From Gemmatimonadota bacterium (lineage in GTDB: Bacteria; Gemmatimonadota; Gemmatimonadetes; Gemmatimonadales; GWC2-71-9), in NCBI GenBank assembly GCA_003220935.1, contig QHTT01000071.1, positions 26,436 through 90,435 of the forward strand: a stretch of DNA of 64,000 bases, written 5' to 3'. The translations under genes were made by a program, and so were the position numbers. How positions within the stretch are numbered: the stretch's first letter is position 1; the number at the start of each line of letters is the position of its first letter. The notes beneath the pieces are model-generated. The model worked only from the letters and a program-made list of their open reading frames with translations. It was not told where the DNA came from and searched no databases. Positions 1 through 8,688 of the stretch are shown here, in pieces.

Positions 1-21
1 CAGTGCGGGCGCGCCGATGGC

Positions 22-996
22 TTACCTCGCGGGCTCGAGCTTGGCTCTCGCGGCCTCCACCACCCGTCGCACCCCGTCCTCGAGCGACACCGACGGGCGC
101 CAGTCCCACGTCCGCTGCGCAACGGCGGCATCGAGACAGATCCGCACGATGTCGCCGCGCCGGTCGGCAGCGTGGGTCGGGCCATTCGGGTAGCCCGTAG
201 CAGCGGCTACTTCTCGAAACAGCTCGAGATCCGAGACCTCCCGCGCCCATGCGACGTTGGCGACGACCCCCGACGGTCCGGCTGCCGCGCGCATGGTCGC
301 CTCCACCACGTCGCCCACGTACACGTAGTCGCGTGTCTTGGTGCCGTCGCCGAAGATTGTCACGGGCTCGCCGGCGAGCATCTGTCGCGTGAAGATCGCC
401 ACGACTCCGGCCTCCCCATCGGCACGCTGTCGTGGACCGTACACGTTGCCGTATCGCAGCACCGCGGACTCGATCAGCCCGCGTGCCGTGTAGGCGCTGA
501 GATAGTGCTCGACCGCGAGCTTGCTCGCGCCATATTCGGAAATCGGGCGCGTCGCGTCGGCCTCGGACACGGGGAGGCGCTTCGGGTCGCCGTACACGGC
601 GGCCGACGACGCGTAGACGATGCGCCGTGCATCGACGGCTACGGCCGCGCGCACCACGTTGAGGCCGCCCAGCACGTTCACCCGGGCGTCGAAATCCGGC
701 TCCCGGATCGACCGGCGCACGTCCGTCTGCGCCGCCGCGTGGAACACGACCTCCGGCCTGAAGTCTGCGAAGACTTCACGCAGCGACGCCAGATCGCAGA
801 TATCGAGTCGCTGGAGCCGGGCATCCGGCGGGACGTTGCTGGCCGATCCCGTGGACAGATCGTCCACCACGCACACGCCCTGGCCGTCCGCCACCAGGCG
901 GTCGACGATGTGGGAGCCGATGAATCCCGCTCCACCCGTCACCAGCACCCGCGGCCCTGTGCCGGTCAAGCCGTGACGATCCCCAACCGCGGCCAT
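22..996 (-). CDS. NAD-dependent nucleotide-sugar epimerase/dehydratase (GalE-like extended SDR)
   Basis: A cytoplasmic extended short-chain dehydrogenase that probably epimerises or dehydrates a nucleotide sugar for surface glycans. The Rossmann motif GGAGFIGSH lies about 20 residues from the start, the catalytic YxxxK appears as YGASK, and LRYGNVYGPRQ and DYVYVGDV follow as in GalE/WbpP-type epimerases. The length of 324 aa is normal. ATG at 996 overlaps the upstream gene by 31 bp. A TTG at 969, sharing bases with that gene's TGA, is a fair alternative. It appears to be the second gene of a two-gene operon with the GH109-like gene. The sugar substrate cannot be told from sequence. Confidence 0.9.
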   Translation of the reverse strand: MAAVGDRHGLTGTGPRVLVTGGAGFIGSHIVDRLVADGQGVCVVDDLSTGSASNVPPDARLQRLDICDLASLREVFADFRPEVVFHAAAQTDVRRSIREPDFDARVNVLGGLNVVRAAVAVDARRIVYASSAAVYGDPKRLPVSEADATRPISEYGASKLAVEHYLSAYTARGLIESAVLRYGNVYGPRQRADGEAGVVAIFTRQMLAGEPVTIFGDGTKTRDYVYVGDVVEATMRAAAGPSGVVANVAWAREVSDLELFREVAAATGYPNGPTHAADRRGDIVRICLDAAVAQRTWDWRPSVSLEDGVRRVVEAARAKLEPAR

Positions 997-2351
997 GTCT
1001 TCCAGCGGCCGCGCGTGAAGTCCGGGAACTCGACGGGCTGGCTGCCGTTCGCCACCGACCATTCGGAGAGCGGCGTGACGACGCTCAGGGCAACCGCATC
1101 GTAGACGTTCATATCTGTGGGCAGCCCTTCGCGCAGGCACTTGATGAGCCGGTAGTCCTCCAGGTAATCCATGCCGCCATGCCCGGCGCCCCGGCTTTTC
1201 TCCTCCATTTGCTTCCACAGCGGGTGATCGAATTCGGCCACGTACGTCTCAGCCGGGTCCCACTCGTCCGGCTTGCTCCGCCCCTCGAGGTAGACGCGGT
1301 CGGGGTAGCCCTGGAACAGCCCGCGGGTGCCCTGGACCACGTGGACTCTGCTGTAGGGGCGCGGGAGGTTCGTGTCGTGGCTCACGCAGATCGTTCGCCC
1401 ATTTGCCGTGCGGATCAAACTCATGTTCACGTCCCCCAGGACGTACTGCTCCTGCCGCTGGGGAGAGCCCTCCAGGAAGTGCTCGCGGGCGTACAGCTGG
1501 AGCCCGCGAGATGGGCTGCTCAGCGAAACCAAGGACGCAAACCGGTCGCCCCGGTTGATGTCCATGCAGTTGGCCACGGGACCAAGGCCGTGCGTCGGGT
1601 AGAGGTTGCCGTTGCGCTGCATCGAATGGGCCCGGCGCCACAGCCCTTCGCCTTCGGGACTGAATTTCACGGACCGCAGGTCGTGCAGGTAGCCGCCCTC
1701 GGCGTGCAGGATCTCTCCGAACAGGCCCTGGCGCACCATGTTGAACACCATCATCTCCATGCGCCCGTAGGTGCAGTTCTCCATCATGACGCAGTGCTTG
1801 CCATACTTCTCCGCGTGCTCGACCAGGGCCCAGCAGTCGTCGATCGTGTAGGTCGCCGGCACCTCGGTAACGGCGTGCTTGCCGTTGCGCATCGCCGCGA
1901 GGCAGATTGGGACGTGCCACTCCCACGGGGTGGCGTTGAAGACCAGATCCAAGTCTTCGTCCTCGCACATGCGGACGAAGTCCGTGGGGCTGCGGGAATA
2001 GCCCGCGGGGCGTGGGAAGCCGGCCTGCTCGACCAGGTCCTGGATGTGGGTCACCTTCTCGGGCACGATGTCGTCCACGGCCTTGATCACGCACCCCTCG
2101 ATGTGGAGCAGGTTGCGCACGTGCGCGCTCCCCTGTCCGCCCACGCCGACGAAGCCGATCCGCACCGTGTCCATCGGCGGGGCCGCGAAGAACCGCTCAG
2201 GTGCAAGTCCGGCCTGCGGCCGCGGCGCGGCCGACGCAGCGCGCATGGTCGGGGCGCAGGCCGCGGTCCCGCCCAGGGCGGCGAGGCCCAGCCCGCCGGC
2301 GATCAGCTTCAGCGCGTCCCGCCGGTCCAGGTCGTCACTACTCGCGGTCAT
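966..2351 (-). CDS. Tat-exported Gfo/Idh/MocA protein of the GH109 type (alpha-N-acetylgalactosaminidase-like)
   Basis: Probable NAD-dependent glycosidase of family GH109, which cleaves alpha-linked N-acetylgalactosamine through a redox mechanism. The N-terminus carries a twin-arginine signal (DRRDALKLIAGG) with a possible lipobox ending in TAAC, so the protein is likely exported folded with its cofactor. The nucleotide-binding motif GFVGVGGQGS follows near residue 65. The block THGLGPVANCMDINRGDRF is highly characteristic of GH109. The length of 461 aa matches the family. ATG at 2351 was chosen because AAGGAGG lies six bases upstream (2357-2363). The partner epimerase downstream suggests amino-sugar metabolism. 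Other Gfo/Idh oxidoreductase activity remains possible. Confidence 0.88.
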   Translation of the reverse strand: MTASSDDLDRRDALKLIAGGLGLAALGGTAACAPTMRAASAAPRPQAGLAPERFFAAPPMDTVRIGFVGVGGQGSAHVRNLLHIEGCVIKAVDDIVPEKVTHIQDLVEQAGFPRPAGYSRSPTDFVRMCEDEDLDLVFNATPWEWHVPICLAAMRNGKHAVTEVPATYTIDDCWALVEHAEKYGKHCVMMENCTYGRMEMMVFNMVRQGLFGEILHAEGGYLHDLRSVKFSPEGEGLWRRAHSMQRNGNLYPTHGLGPVANCMDINRGDRFASLVSLSSPSRGLQLYAREHFLEGSPQRQEQYVLGDVNMSLIRTANGRTICVSHDTNLPRPYSRVHVVQGTRGLFQGYPDRVYLEGRSKPDEWDPAETYVAEFDHPLWKQMEEKSRGAGHGGMDYLEDYRLIKCLREGLPTDMNVYDAVALSVVTPLSEWSVANGSQPVEFPDFTRGRWKTWPRLGIVTA

Positions 2352-2495
2352 GTGAACCTCCTTCGTGCCTGCGCTCAGGATGACAAGGTCGCTCGCGCAG
2401 CGAAACAAAGGAAGAGGCCCCTTGCCCGTCGCGGGCCACTCTTCGTAGCTTGCTTGAGCAGCATCACCGGCACTAACGCAAAGGATTGTTCTCCG

Positions 2496-2636
2496 ATGAT
2501 CCGCTTCCGCGACGCGTCACTCACGCTCCGCTGCCGGGCCGCCCGGGAATCCCTGTATCGGGCCGGCCCGCTGATGGGCGCTGACGGGCGTATTGCGTCT
2601 TACGACGCCGCGGTGCGGCGCCGACGAGCCCCCTAG
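2496..2636 (+). CDS. possible small basic protein (46 aa), unrecognised
   Basis: The 386-bp gap between the GH109-like gene and the ABC exporter holds a short reading frame from ATG 2496 to TAG 2634. It has AAGGA ten bases upstream, high third-position GC and an arginine-rich C-terminus (AAVRRRRAP). It is the only plus-strand candidate that the strong terminator at 2662 could serve. No family is recognised. It could equally be an untranslated small RNA or chance. Confidence 0.25.
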   Translation: MIRFRDASLTLRCRAARESLYRAGPLMGADGRIASYDAAVRRRRAP

Positions 2637-2661
2637 AAGGATAGGATCCACTGCCGTGATC

Positions 2662-2710
2662 CGGCCTCCCGGGGTGCTCTACTGAACCCCGGGAGGCCGT
2701 TCTTGTTGTC
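2662..2710 (+). terminator. strong intrinsic terminator
   Basis: A perfect 13-bp stem (CGGCCTCCCGGGG at 2662-2674, its complement at 2687-2699) has a 12-nt loop and is followed by TTCTTGTTGT. It faces the plus strand and lies upstream of the ABC exporter, so it must end a short plus-strand transcript that starts in the 2400-2650 gap, or insulate the exporter from such a transcript. No T-run is seen for the minus strand. Confidence 0.75.
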
Positions 2711-2737
2711 TGGACACTTAGAACACGGATCACGTGC

Positions 2738-5026
2738 ATGTCTACTGACGCTCACAACCTTCCGCACCTCCACAACCTCGACACCGAGATTGTGGCGCGC
2801 TACACCGACCAGCCGCCCCGGCTGCCCGCCGAGCTGCGCCGGCAAGTCGAGGCGTCCTGGAACGGCGCGCCGGTGCAGCTGTACGCGCTCGCCGACTTAG
2901 ACCACGCCCTGCGGCTCACTCAGGTGTGGGTCGCGCTCGGGCCCGGGCGCCTGGCCATGGCCCGGCGGGTGGACCGCGGCGAGCAGTGGGAGATCGAAAG
3001 CGTGGAGCGCGCCCGCATCCAGGCGGTGCGTGAGGCACCCGGTCTGTCGGCCACCACGCTCACGATCCTCGGGCGTCCCGGCGATGTCCCGCTCGCGGTG
3101 CTGCGCTACAGCCATCGCCAACGGCGCGCTTTCGAAAACCTGAAGTTCGTGCTGGAGGAGGCGCTCGAGGGGCGCAGCGTCACCGCTCCGGACGCGGACG
3201 CAGAGTACGCAGCGAGCGTCGCGCGGCCGATGCGCGATGCCCAGGCCCTCGTGGCCGGGCGCCGGGTGGCGGTGATTCGTCGGCTGCTCGGCTATCTCGC
3301 GCCGTACCGCAGGCAGCTCACGCTCGGGATGGCGGCGGCGACGCTGATCACGCTCGTAAGCCTGGTGCCGCCCTACCTCGCCGGGTATGTGATCGACCGC
3401 GTAGTCCGGCCGGCGCAGGAAGGCCGGCTGGACGTCGGCCGCGCCGGCGCGATCGCCTGGCTCGCAGTCGCGGCGATGGCGCTCGTGTACGTGGTCCGCC
3501 AGGCGGCGGCCGTAGTGCGTCTGCGGCTGATGTCCGTCCTGGGCGAGTGGGTCGCCCGGGACCTGCGCGCTGAGCTGTACGAGCACCTGCAGCGGCTCAG
3601 CCTCGCGTTCTTCTCGCGCAAGCGCACGGGGAGCCTGATCACGCGCGTGTCGGCGGACACCGATCGGCTCTGGGAGTTCCTGGCCTTCGGCGTAGTGGAT
3701 GTGTCGCTGTCGCTCGTGATGCTGGCCGGTCTCGGCGCCGTCTTGGTGTCACTCGACTGGCGGCTCGGCCTGGTCATGATCATCCCGGTGCCGCTCTTCT
3801 GCTGGGCAATTTACCGGCACGGCGAGGCGCTCAACCGGGCGTTCCTGCGCGTATGGCGCAAGTGGTCGCGGCTGACGGACGTCCTGTCCGACACGATGCC
3901 CGGTATCCGCGTCGTCAAGGCATTCAACCAGGAGGCCCGCGAGGTCACGCGGTTCGGCGGCCACAACGACGACGTGACGGACGAGATCAACCGCCTGCAC
4001 GGCATGTGGACCACGTTCTGGCCGCTGCTGATGCTCGCGGTGCACGCGACCACGCTCGGTGTGTGGGTGCTGGCCGTGCCGCGCCTGTTGGGAGGCGGGC
4101 CGCCGCTGTCGGCGGGAACGTTCGTCTCGTTCCTCTTGTACACCACGATGTTCGTCGGGCCGATCGAAGTCATCGGCCAGATGGCGCGCACCATGCAGCG
4201 CGCCACGACCTCGGCGCACCGCGTGTTCGAGGTGCTCGACACCGAGCCCGAGGTCACGGACGTGCCGCGGCCGGTGCGGCTCGAGCCGGTCCGGGGCCAG
4301 GTCGCGTTCGAGAACGTGACCTTCGCCTACGACGGCGTCCGCCAAGTGCTCCGGGGCGTGAGCTTCGACGTCGCGCCCGGAGAGTTGATTGGCCTGGTCG
4401 GTCCCTCGGGCGGCGGTAAGACGACGATCGTGAATCTGATCGCGCGCTTCTACGACGTCACGGGCGGTGCGATCCACGTCGATGGCGTGGACCTGCGGCG
4501 GCTCGAGACCGGACACTACCGCCGCCAGATGGGGATGGTGCTGCAGGACCCGTACCTGTTTCACGGCACGATACTCGAGAACATCCGGTACGGATTGCCC
4601 GCGGCGTCGCTCGAGCAGGTGGTCGCGGCGGCGCGAGCCGCCAACGCCCACGACTTCATCTGCAAGCTCCAGCACGGCTATGACACCGTGGTGGGCGAGC
4701 GGGGACACACCTTGTCGGGCGGTGAGCGGCAGCGGGTGTCGATCGCGCGCGCGATCCTCCACGACCCGCGCATTCTGATCCTGGACGAGGCGACGTCCAG
4801 TGTGGACACCGAGACGGAGCGGGAGATTCAGGAGGCCTTGGAGCGCTTGATCGCTGGGCGTACGGTGTTCGCCATCGCCCACCGGCTCTCCACGCTGCGC
4901 AAGGCGTCCCGCCTGTTCGTGATCGCGGACGGTCGCCTGGTGGAGAGCGGCACGCATATCGAGCTGCTCGGGAAGGCACATGGGAGGTATCGCAGGTTGT
5001 ACGAGATGCAATTGCAACTGCAATAG
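2738..5026 (+). CDS. ABC exporter, fused permease-ATPase with N-terminal soluble domain
   Basis: Inner-membrane half-size ABC exporter of 762 aa. Residues 1-170 form a soluble domain not found in plain MsbA-type exporters. The six-helix membrane domain begins near residue 180 (RRLLGYLAPYRRQL). The ATPase has Walker A GPSGGGKTT near 555, signature LSGGERQR near 658, Walker B ILILDEATS near 679 and H-loop IAHRLS near 713. The next gene encodes a DUF1854 protein. DUF1854 is known either fused to or adjacent to such transporters, and from memory this pair has been named in the context of cyanophycin metabolism. No cyanophycin gene is in this window, so the substrate is unknown. Confidence 0.9.
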   Translation: MSTDAHNLPHLHNLDTEIVARYTDQPPRLPAELRRQVEASWNGAPVQLYALADLDHALRLTQVWVALGPGRLAMARRVDRGEQWEIESVERARIQAVREAPGLSATTLTILGRPGDVPLAVLRYSHRQRRAFENLKFVLEEALEGRSVTAPDADAEYAASVARPMRDAQALVAGRRVAVIRRLLGYLAPYRRQLTLGMAAATLITLVSLVPPYLAGYVIDRVVRPAQEGRLDVGRAGAIAWLAVAAMALVYVVRQAAAVVRLRLMSVLGEWVARDLRAELYEHLQRLSLAFFSRKRTGSLITRVSADTDRLWEFLAFGVVDVSLSLVMLAGLGAVLVSLDWRLGLVMIIPVPLFCWAIYRHGEALNRAFLRVWRKWSRLTDVLSDTMPGIRVVKAFNQEAREVTRFGGHNDDVTDEINRLHGMWTTFWPLLMLAVHATTLGVWVLAVPRLLGGGPPLSAGTFVSFLLYTTMFVGPIEVIGQMARTMQRATTSAHRVFEVLDTEPEVTDVPRPVRLEPVRGQVAFENVTFAYDGVRQVLRGVSFDVAPGELIGLVGPSGGGKTTIVNLIARFYDVTGGAIHVDGVDLRRLETGHYRRQMGMVLQDPYLFHGTILENIRYGLPAASLEQVVAAARAANAHDFICKLQHGYDTVVGERGHTLSGGERQRVSIARAILHDPRILILDEATSSVDTETEREIQEALERLIAGRTVFAIAHRLSTLRKASRLFVIADGRLVESGTHIELLGKAHGRYRRLYEMQLQLQ

Positions 5027-5030
5027 CGCG

Positions 5031-5112
5031 GCTGACCCCGGGCCGATGGCCCGGGGTAAACCCAAACGGCGCCCCGGTTGGTCAACCCCGGGGCGCCGCC
5101 CCGGGGTCAGCC
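5031..5112. repeat. inverted pair of GTCAG-type palindromic repeats (BIME-like)
   Basis: Two GC palindromes stand in inverted orientation between the exporter and the DUF1854 gene. The first (5031-5057) begins GCTGAC and forms CCCCGGGCC/GGCCCGGGG. The second (5086-5112) forms CCCCGGGGC/GCCCCGGGG and ends GTCAGC. The same two halves recur at 18336-18410 and 36910-36985. The arrangement resembles REP/BIME elements. No RAYT transposase is present in the window. Confidence 0.75.
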
Positions 5113-5133
5113 GACCCTTTCGAGGGAGGGGTT

Positions 5134-5634
5134 ATGGAACTGACGACGTTGGGCAGACCCGTGGCCGCGGTGGCCTCCGAACTCACGCTCGAGCGCCGCG
5201 CCGACGGCCGCCTCTGGGCCGTGCGCGGCGGCGCCGAGCGCGCGGTGTGGGTGCGGCGCTGCTTTCCGTGGTCGGAGCCGGCGCGGCTCGTGTCGCTGCG
5301 CGACGATGAGGAGCGGGAGTTCGCGCTGGTGCGCGACCCTGCCGAGCTCGACCCCACCTCGCGGCGGGTGCTCGAAGAGGCGATGGTGGCCGCCGGCTTC
5401 GTCTTCGAGATCACCCAGGTGACGGCCATCGACGAGGAGGTCGAGATCCGGCACTGGCGGGTGGAGACTCGGCAGGGGACGCGCTCGTTCCAGACCCGCC
5501 TCGACGCCTGGCCGCGGCTGCTGCCGCACGGCGGCCTCTTGATCCGCGACGTGGCGGGGGACCTCTACCACCTCGGCGAACCCGGGGCGCTCGACCACCA
5601 CAGCCGGGCGTTGCTGTGGGCGTTCGTGGACTGA
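5134..5634 (+). CDS. DUF1854 family protein, partner of the upstream ABC exporter
   Basis: A 166-aa soluble protein with the family pattern: an N-terminal LERRADGRLWAV block, a central FPWSEPARLVSLRD segment, then RDPAELDPTSRRVLEEAM and a C-terminal LLIRDVAGDLYHL stretch. DUF1854 is found at the end of, or next to, ABC transporters and is thought to bind ligand or modulate the transporter. Here it is a separate gene 107 bp downstream, on the same strand, with GGAGGGG upstream of ATG 5134. There is no signal peptide or membrane segment, so it should act at the cytoplasmic face. Confidence 0.8.
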   Translation: MELTTLGRPVAAVASELTLERRADGRLWAVRGGAERAVWVRRCFPWSEPARLVSLRDDEEREFALVRDPAELDPTSRRVLEEAMVAAGFVFEITQVTAIDEEVEIRHWRVETRQGTRSFQTRLDAWPRLLPHGGLLIRDVAGDLYHLGEPGALDHHSRALLWAFVD

Positions 5635-5661
5635 CGCGAACACCGGGTTCGGTACCGGGTT

Positions 5662-5753
5662 CCCATCCTGAAGGATGGGCTCGGCGCAGCACTGTGCAGA
5701 AGCACACTACGCTTCAGCGTCGTGGCGTGCCGAGCCCACGCTTCAGCGTGGGG
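5662..5753. repeat. nested palindromic repeat between convergent genes
   Basis: Two small hairpins, CCCATCCT/AGGATGGG (5662-5679) and CCCACGCT/AGCGTGGG (5735-5752), are joined by a long-range pair GGGCTCGGC (5677-5685) with GCCGAGCCC (5729-5737). The element fills the gap between convergent genes and supplies the stop codon and last codons of the M61 gene. It may act as a bidirectional terminator, though neither side has a T-run. Confidence 0.65.
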
Positions 5754-7587
5754 ACCCCGCCGCCCATGAGGCCCGGAGCCCGCGCTGGCGCTCTGTAGCC
5801 TCCGGGATCTCCTCGAGCTGCACGACCGGCCGCGCGTAGCCCGCGACTACTACGCTCACGCGCCACGCGCTGGTGGGGCGTCGCACGCTGACGATCACCG
5901 TATCGCCGATCCGCAGCCCGTTCACGAACGAGCGAAAGTCCGCCGTGCTCGGGAGCGTGGTTCCGTTCATCGTGGCGAGCCGGTCACCCGTGTGCAGCCC
6001 CGCCCGTCCCCACGCGCTAGCCGGGTTCGTGATCAACAGGCTGAGAGCGCTGTCGCGCGGCGGCTGCCAAGCGTAGATCCGCAAGTCGGCCGCGGGCCGC
6101 CCGTCCCGGCCGAGCGCCGGAACCCACGACACCCGGGGGCGCATTCCGATCAGGCGCAAGTAGCGATCGAAGTCGATCGGCCTTGCCCCGCGGACGTGCG
6201 TCTCGAAGAACGGCCGCACGTCGCAGCCGCACACCGCCGCCACCGTGCGCTCGATGTCCCGTCCCGCGAACCCCCGCTCACCCGAGAAGCGCTCCAGCAT
6301 CGCGCGCATGACGTCGTCCATCGAGCGGGCGCCATTCGTCGCGTCGCGCACGATCAGGTCGAGCATTGTGCCGAGCAGCTCACCCTGCAGGTGCGTGCTG
6401 GCGCTGTAGTCACCGAGGGCGCCCGGTTCAGCGCCGTAGGCGATCACGCTCACGCTCTCGGGAGAGAAGCGGGAGTTCCCCGGGTTCGCGAGGTAGCGCC
6501 CGATGAGCCCCTCCAGATGCGCGACGCGGGTGGAGTCGAACACGGGCAGTCCTGCGCGCCGGCGTAGCAGATCGGCGTAGAGCATCGTGAGCCCCTCGCT
6601 CCACCATAACCCGCGCGCCCGCGGCGGCGTTCGGTAGCTCACGTCGCCGTATTCCACCGGATGGATGCGCATCAGGTTCCAGGTGTGGAAGTACTCGTGC
6701 GCGACCTCTCCGAGCAGCGCCCCGGGATCGCGAGCGAGGTCCGCGCTCGGCGCGCCGAGCGTGACCGAGCTGCGGTGTTCGAGCGCGCCGTAGGCACCAT
6801 CCTGCAGGAGAAACGAATAGTCGCGATACGGCGCGCGCCCGAACAGCGCGACCGCCTGGCGGGCGAGCCGCTCGATATTGCCCGCGAGCGCCGTCGTATC
6901 GAACGGCGCCGCGTCGGGGAGCGGCCAATACACGACGCGGTGCGGTACGCCGTCCACTGCGAAGCGCCAGCCGCGGAGCCGCCCCACCAGCAGGGGCGAG
7001 TCCACCAGGACGCCGACGCTCGGCGCGAAAAACGTGCGCGGATCGAGCGTCGGCTCGAGTCCCGTCGCAATCTCCCACTCGGGCGGCAGCTCGAGCGTCA
7101 CATGCGACGGCGCGAGCGTGGCGCCGACGACGTACATGAACGAATGCGGCCCGCCGACCAACCCACCCGTGGCGGTGAGGAACGGACGCCAGGCGGCGCG
7201 GGGCGACTCGGCCGGCGGCAGGTGGATCCGGTAGCGCACCAGCGCCTCGCCACCCGGCGCGACCACACGCCACAGGGCGCTGTCTTCGCGGGTCACCGTC
7301 GCCGCGCCGTTCGACGTCGCGACGCGCAGCGCCTCGACGTAGCGCCAATAGCGGTCGTCGTATTCGGGATGCGCAACCATCGCGAGGCGGAACGTGTCGG
7401 GGACGTTGCGGAGCCGCAGCTCGACGTCGAACCCGGAAAGGTCGCCGGCGTCGACACGCAGCGTGTAGCCGACGACGGGCTGGGCCACGCCCTCCGTGTA
7501 ATCCCGCAGCGGATTCTGGCCCGATGCGGTGCTGCCGCGCACGGCGAGCGTCACAACAGTGAGGAAGCAGCCCGCCATCCTGCACAT
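5743..7587 (-). CDS. M61-family metallopeptidase with PDZ domain, exported
   Basis: Zinc metallopeptidase of the glycyl-aminopeptidase-like M61 family, with a signal sequence (MAGCFLTVVTLAVRG). A beta-rich N-terminal region is followed by the zinc motif HEYFHTWN and a downstream glutamate in WWSEGLTMLYADLL. A C-terminal PDZ domain contains SAWGRAGLHTGDRL and GDTVIVSVRRP. The total is 614 aa from ATG 7587; ATG 7578 is also possible, and neither has a clear Shine-Dalgarno. Expected location is periplasm or outer surface. Its 3' end runs into a palindromic repeat that provides the last codons and TGA. Confidence 0.88.
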   Translation of the reverse strand: MCRMAGCFLTVVTLAVRGSTASGQNPLRDYTEGVAQPVVGYTLRVDAGDLSGFDVELRLRNVPDTFRLAMVAHPEYDDRYWRYVEALRVATSNGAATVTREDSALWRVVAPGGEALVRYRIHLPPAESPRAAWRPFLTATGGLVGGPHSFMYVVGATLAPSHVTLELPPEWEIATGLEPTLDPRTFFAPSVGVLVDSPLLVGRLRGWRFAVDGVPHRVVYWPLPDAAPFDTTALAGNIERLARQAVALFGRAPYRDYSFLLQDGAYGALEHRSSVTLGAPSADLARDPGALLGEVAHEYFHTWNLMRIHPVEYGDVSYRTPPRARGLWWSEGLTMLYADLLRRRAGLPVFDSTRVAHLEGLIGRYLANPGNSRFSPESVSVIAYGAEPGALGDYSASTHLQGELLGTMLDLIVRDATNGARSMDDVMRAMLERFSGERGFAGRDIERTVAAVCGCDVRPFFETHVRGARPIDFDRYLRLIGMRPRVSWVPALGRDGRPAADLRIYAWQPPRDSALSLLITNPASAWGRAGLHTGDRLATMNGTTLPSTADFRSFVNGLRIGDTVIVSVRRPTSAWRVSVVVAGYARPVVQLEEIPEATERQRGLRASWAAGSPR

Positions 7588-7693
7588 AGGTAGAACTCGT
7601 GGGTTCGGGACTGTCGCCGAGAGCGTGGCTACGATGCCGCGCAGGGGCGGAGGGTTTGTCACCCGCCGTGCGCCGGGTGAGCGAGAACGCCGC

Positions 7694-7758
7694 CTTGTAC
7701 CATTCCTATTGACACATTGCGCCGCGCCGATCATTGTTCACTTGCAGTGGTACAAGTG
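7694..7758 (+). promoter_or_regulatory. promoter with flanking inverted operator half-sites for the Clp-N/GntR gene
   Basis: A TTGACA box (7709-7714) with a 17-bp spacer to CATTGT (7732-7737) is bracketed by CTTGTACCA (7694-7702) and its exact complement TGGTACAAG (7748-7756). The downstream half also lies in CACTTG-N8-CAAGTG (7739-7758). The next gene encodes a GntR-type HTH, so autoregulation through these sites is the natural reading. Confidence 0.6.
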
Positions 7759-7779
7759 GCACTCCACGTCGGAGGGCTC

Positions 7780-8679
7780 ATGCACGCCCGCAGAGCAGGG
7801 TTCACCGATCGCGTCCAGATCGTGCTCCAGATCGCGCGCGAGGAAGCGTCGCGGCTGCACCACGGATACGTGGGAACGGAGCACATGCTGCTGGCATTGC
7901 TTCGCGAACGCCGCGGCGTCGCGGCAGCCGTGTTGACGAATCTCGACGCCGACCTCGACGAGATTCGACTGCAGATCGAACAGACCGTGGAGCGCGGCAC
8001 GGCGCAGCCGGCCGCCGACCCCAAGCTTCCCTATACCTCTCGAGCCAAGCACGTCATCGAGCTGGCGATGCGCGAGGCCCAGGAGCTGGGTCATGACTTC
8101 GTCGGTACTGAGCACGTGCTGCTCGGCGTGTTGCACGAGGAGAAAGGGATCGCCGCACAGGTGTTGCTTGCGGCCGGCGTGACCCTGGAGAACGCACGGG
8201 CCGAAACGCTGCGGCTGCTCGCGGGTCTCCCGTCGGCGGTGGTCCGTAAAGCAGAGGCTGCGGCGCGCAAGTTTCGAGTTCGCATCGATGACGCGTCCGA
8301 CCGGTCGATCTACGAACAGATCGTCGCCCAGGTGCAAGAAGCGGTTGCGACGGTACAGCTCGGACCCGGGGACCGGCTGCCGCCGGTGCGACAACTCGCC
8401 GACGAGCTCGACATCGCCCCCGGCACGGTGGCGCGTGCCTACGGCGAGCTGGAGCGGCGCGGCATCGTCGTCACGGACGGAGCGCGGGGCACTCGCGTGG
8501 CCGAGCGCTCACCGTCGCCGGTTCCGCCCAGTGAGCGTCCCGAGAACCTGGTGGGGCTGCTGCGCCCGGTCGCGGTCGCCGCTTACCACCTGGGCGCCAC
8601 GGCGGCAGAGCTCCGGCGCGCCTTGGAGGACGCGATGCGCGACATCTTCGGCGATTCAAAGGAGCCGAACGCGGCGTGA
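7780..8679 (+). CDS. Clp-N double repeat fused to a GntR (YtrA-like) DNA-binding domain
   Basis: An unusual transcription factor of 299 aa. Residues about 4-75 and 80-150 are two Clp N-terminal repeats, each with the diagnostic VGTEHMLLALL or VGTEHVLLGVL motif, as in ClpC. Residues about 165-245 are a GntR winged helix (YEQIVAQVQEAV, GDRLPPVRQLADELDIAPGTVARAYGELERRG). A short helical tail replaces the usual effector domain, as in YtrA-type GntR proteins. There is no AAA ATPase, so this is not a Clp chaperone. ATG 7780 follows GGAGGG. The Clp-N part could sense a substrate or adaptor bound by Clp machinery; that is inference. Confidence 0.88.
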   Translation: MHARRAGFTDRVQIVLQIAREEASRLHHGYVGTEHMLLALLRERRGVAAAVLTNLDADLDEIRLQIEQTVERGTAQPAADPKLPYTSRAKHVIELAMREAQELGHDFVGTEHVLLGVLHEEKGIAAQVLLAAGVTLENARAETLRLLAGLPSAVVRKAEAAARKFRVRIDDASDRSIYEQIVAQVQEAVATVQLGPGDRLPPVRQLADELDIAPGTVARAYGELERRGIVVTDGARGTRVAERSPSPVPPSERPENLVGLLRPVAVAAYHLGATAAELRRALEDAMRDIFGDSKEPNAA

Positions 8680-8688
8680 TGTCCCCCG

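Noticed and set aside
172..1104. Long open frames antisense to most genes (for example opposite the epimerase, the ABC exporter and cstA)
   Set aside because: They are shadows of high third-position GC, lack domain signatures and starts with ribosome sites, and lie fully opposite well-supported genes.
2738..5634. A cyanophycin gene cluster
   Set aside because: Only the transporter and DUF1854 protein are present; no cyanophycin synthetase or cyanophycinase gene is in the window.
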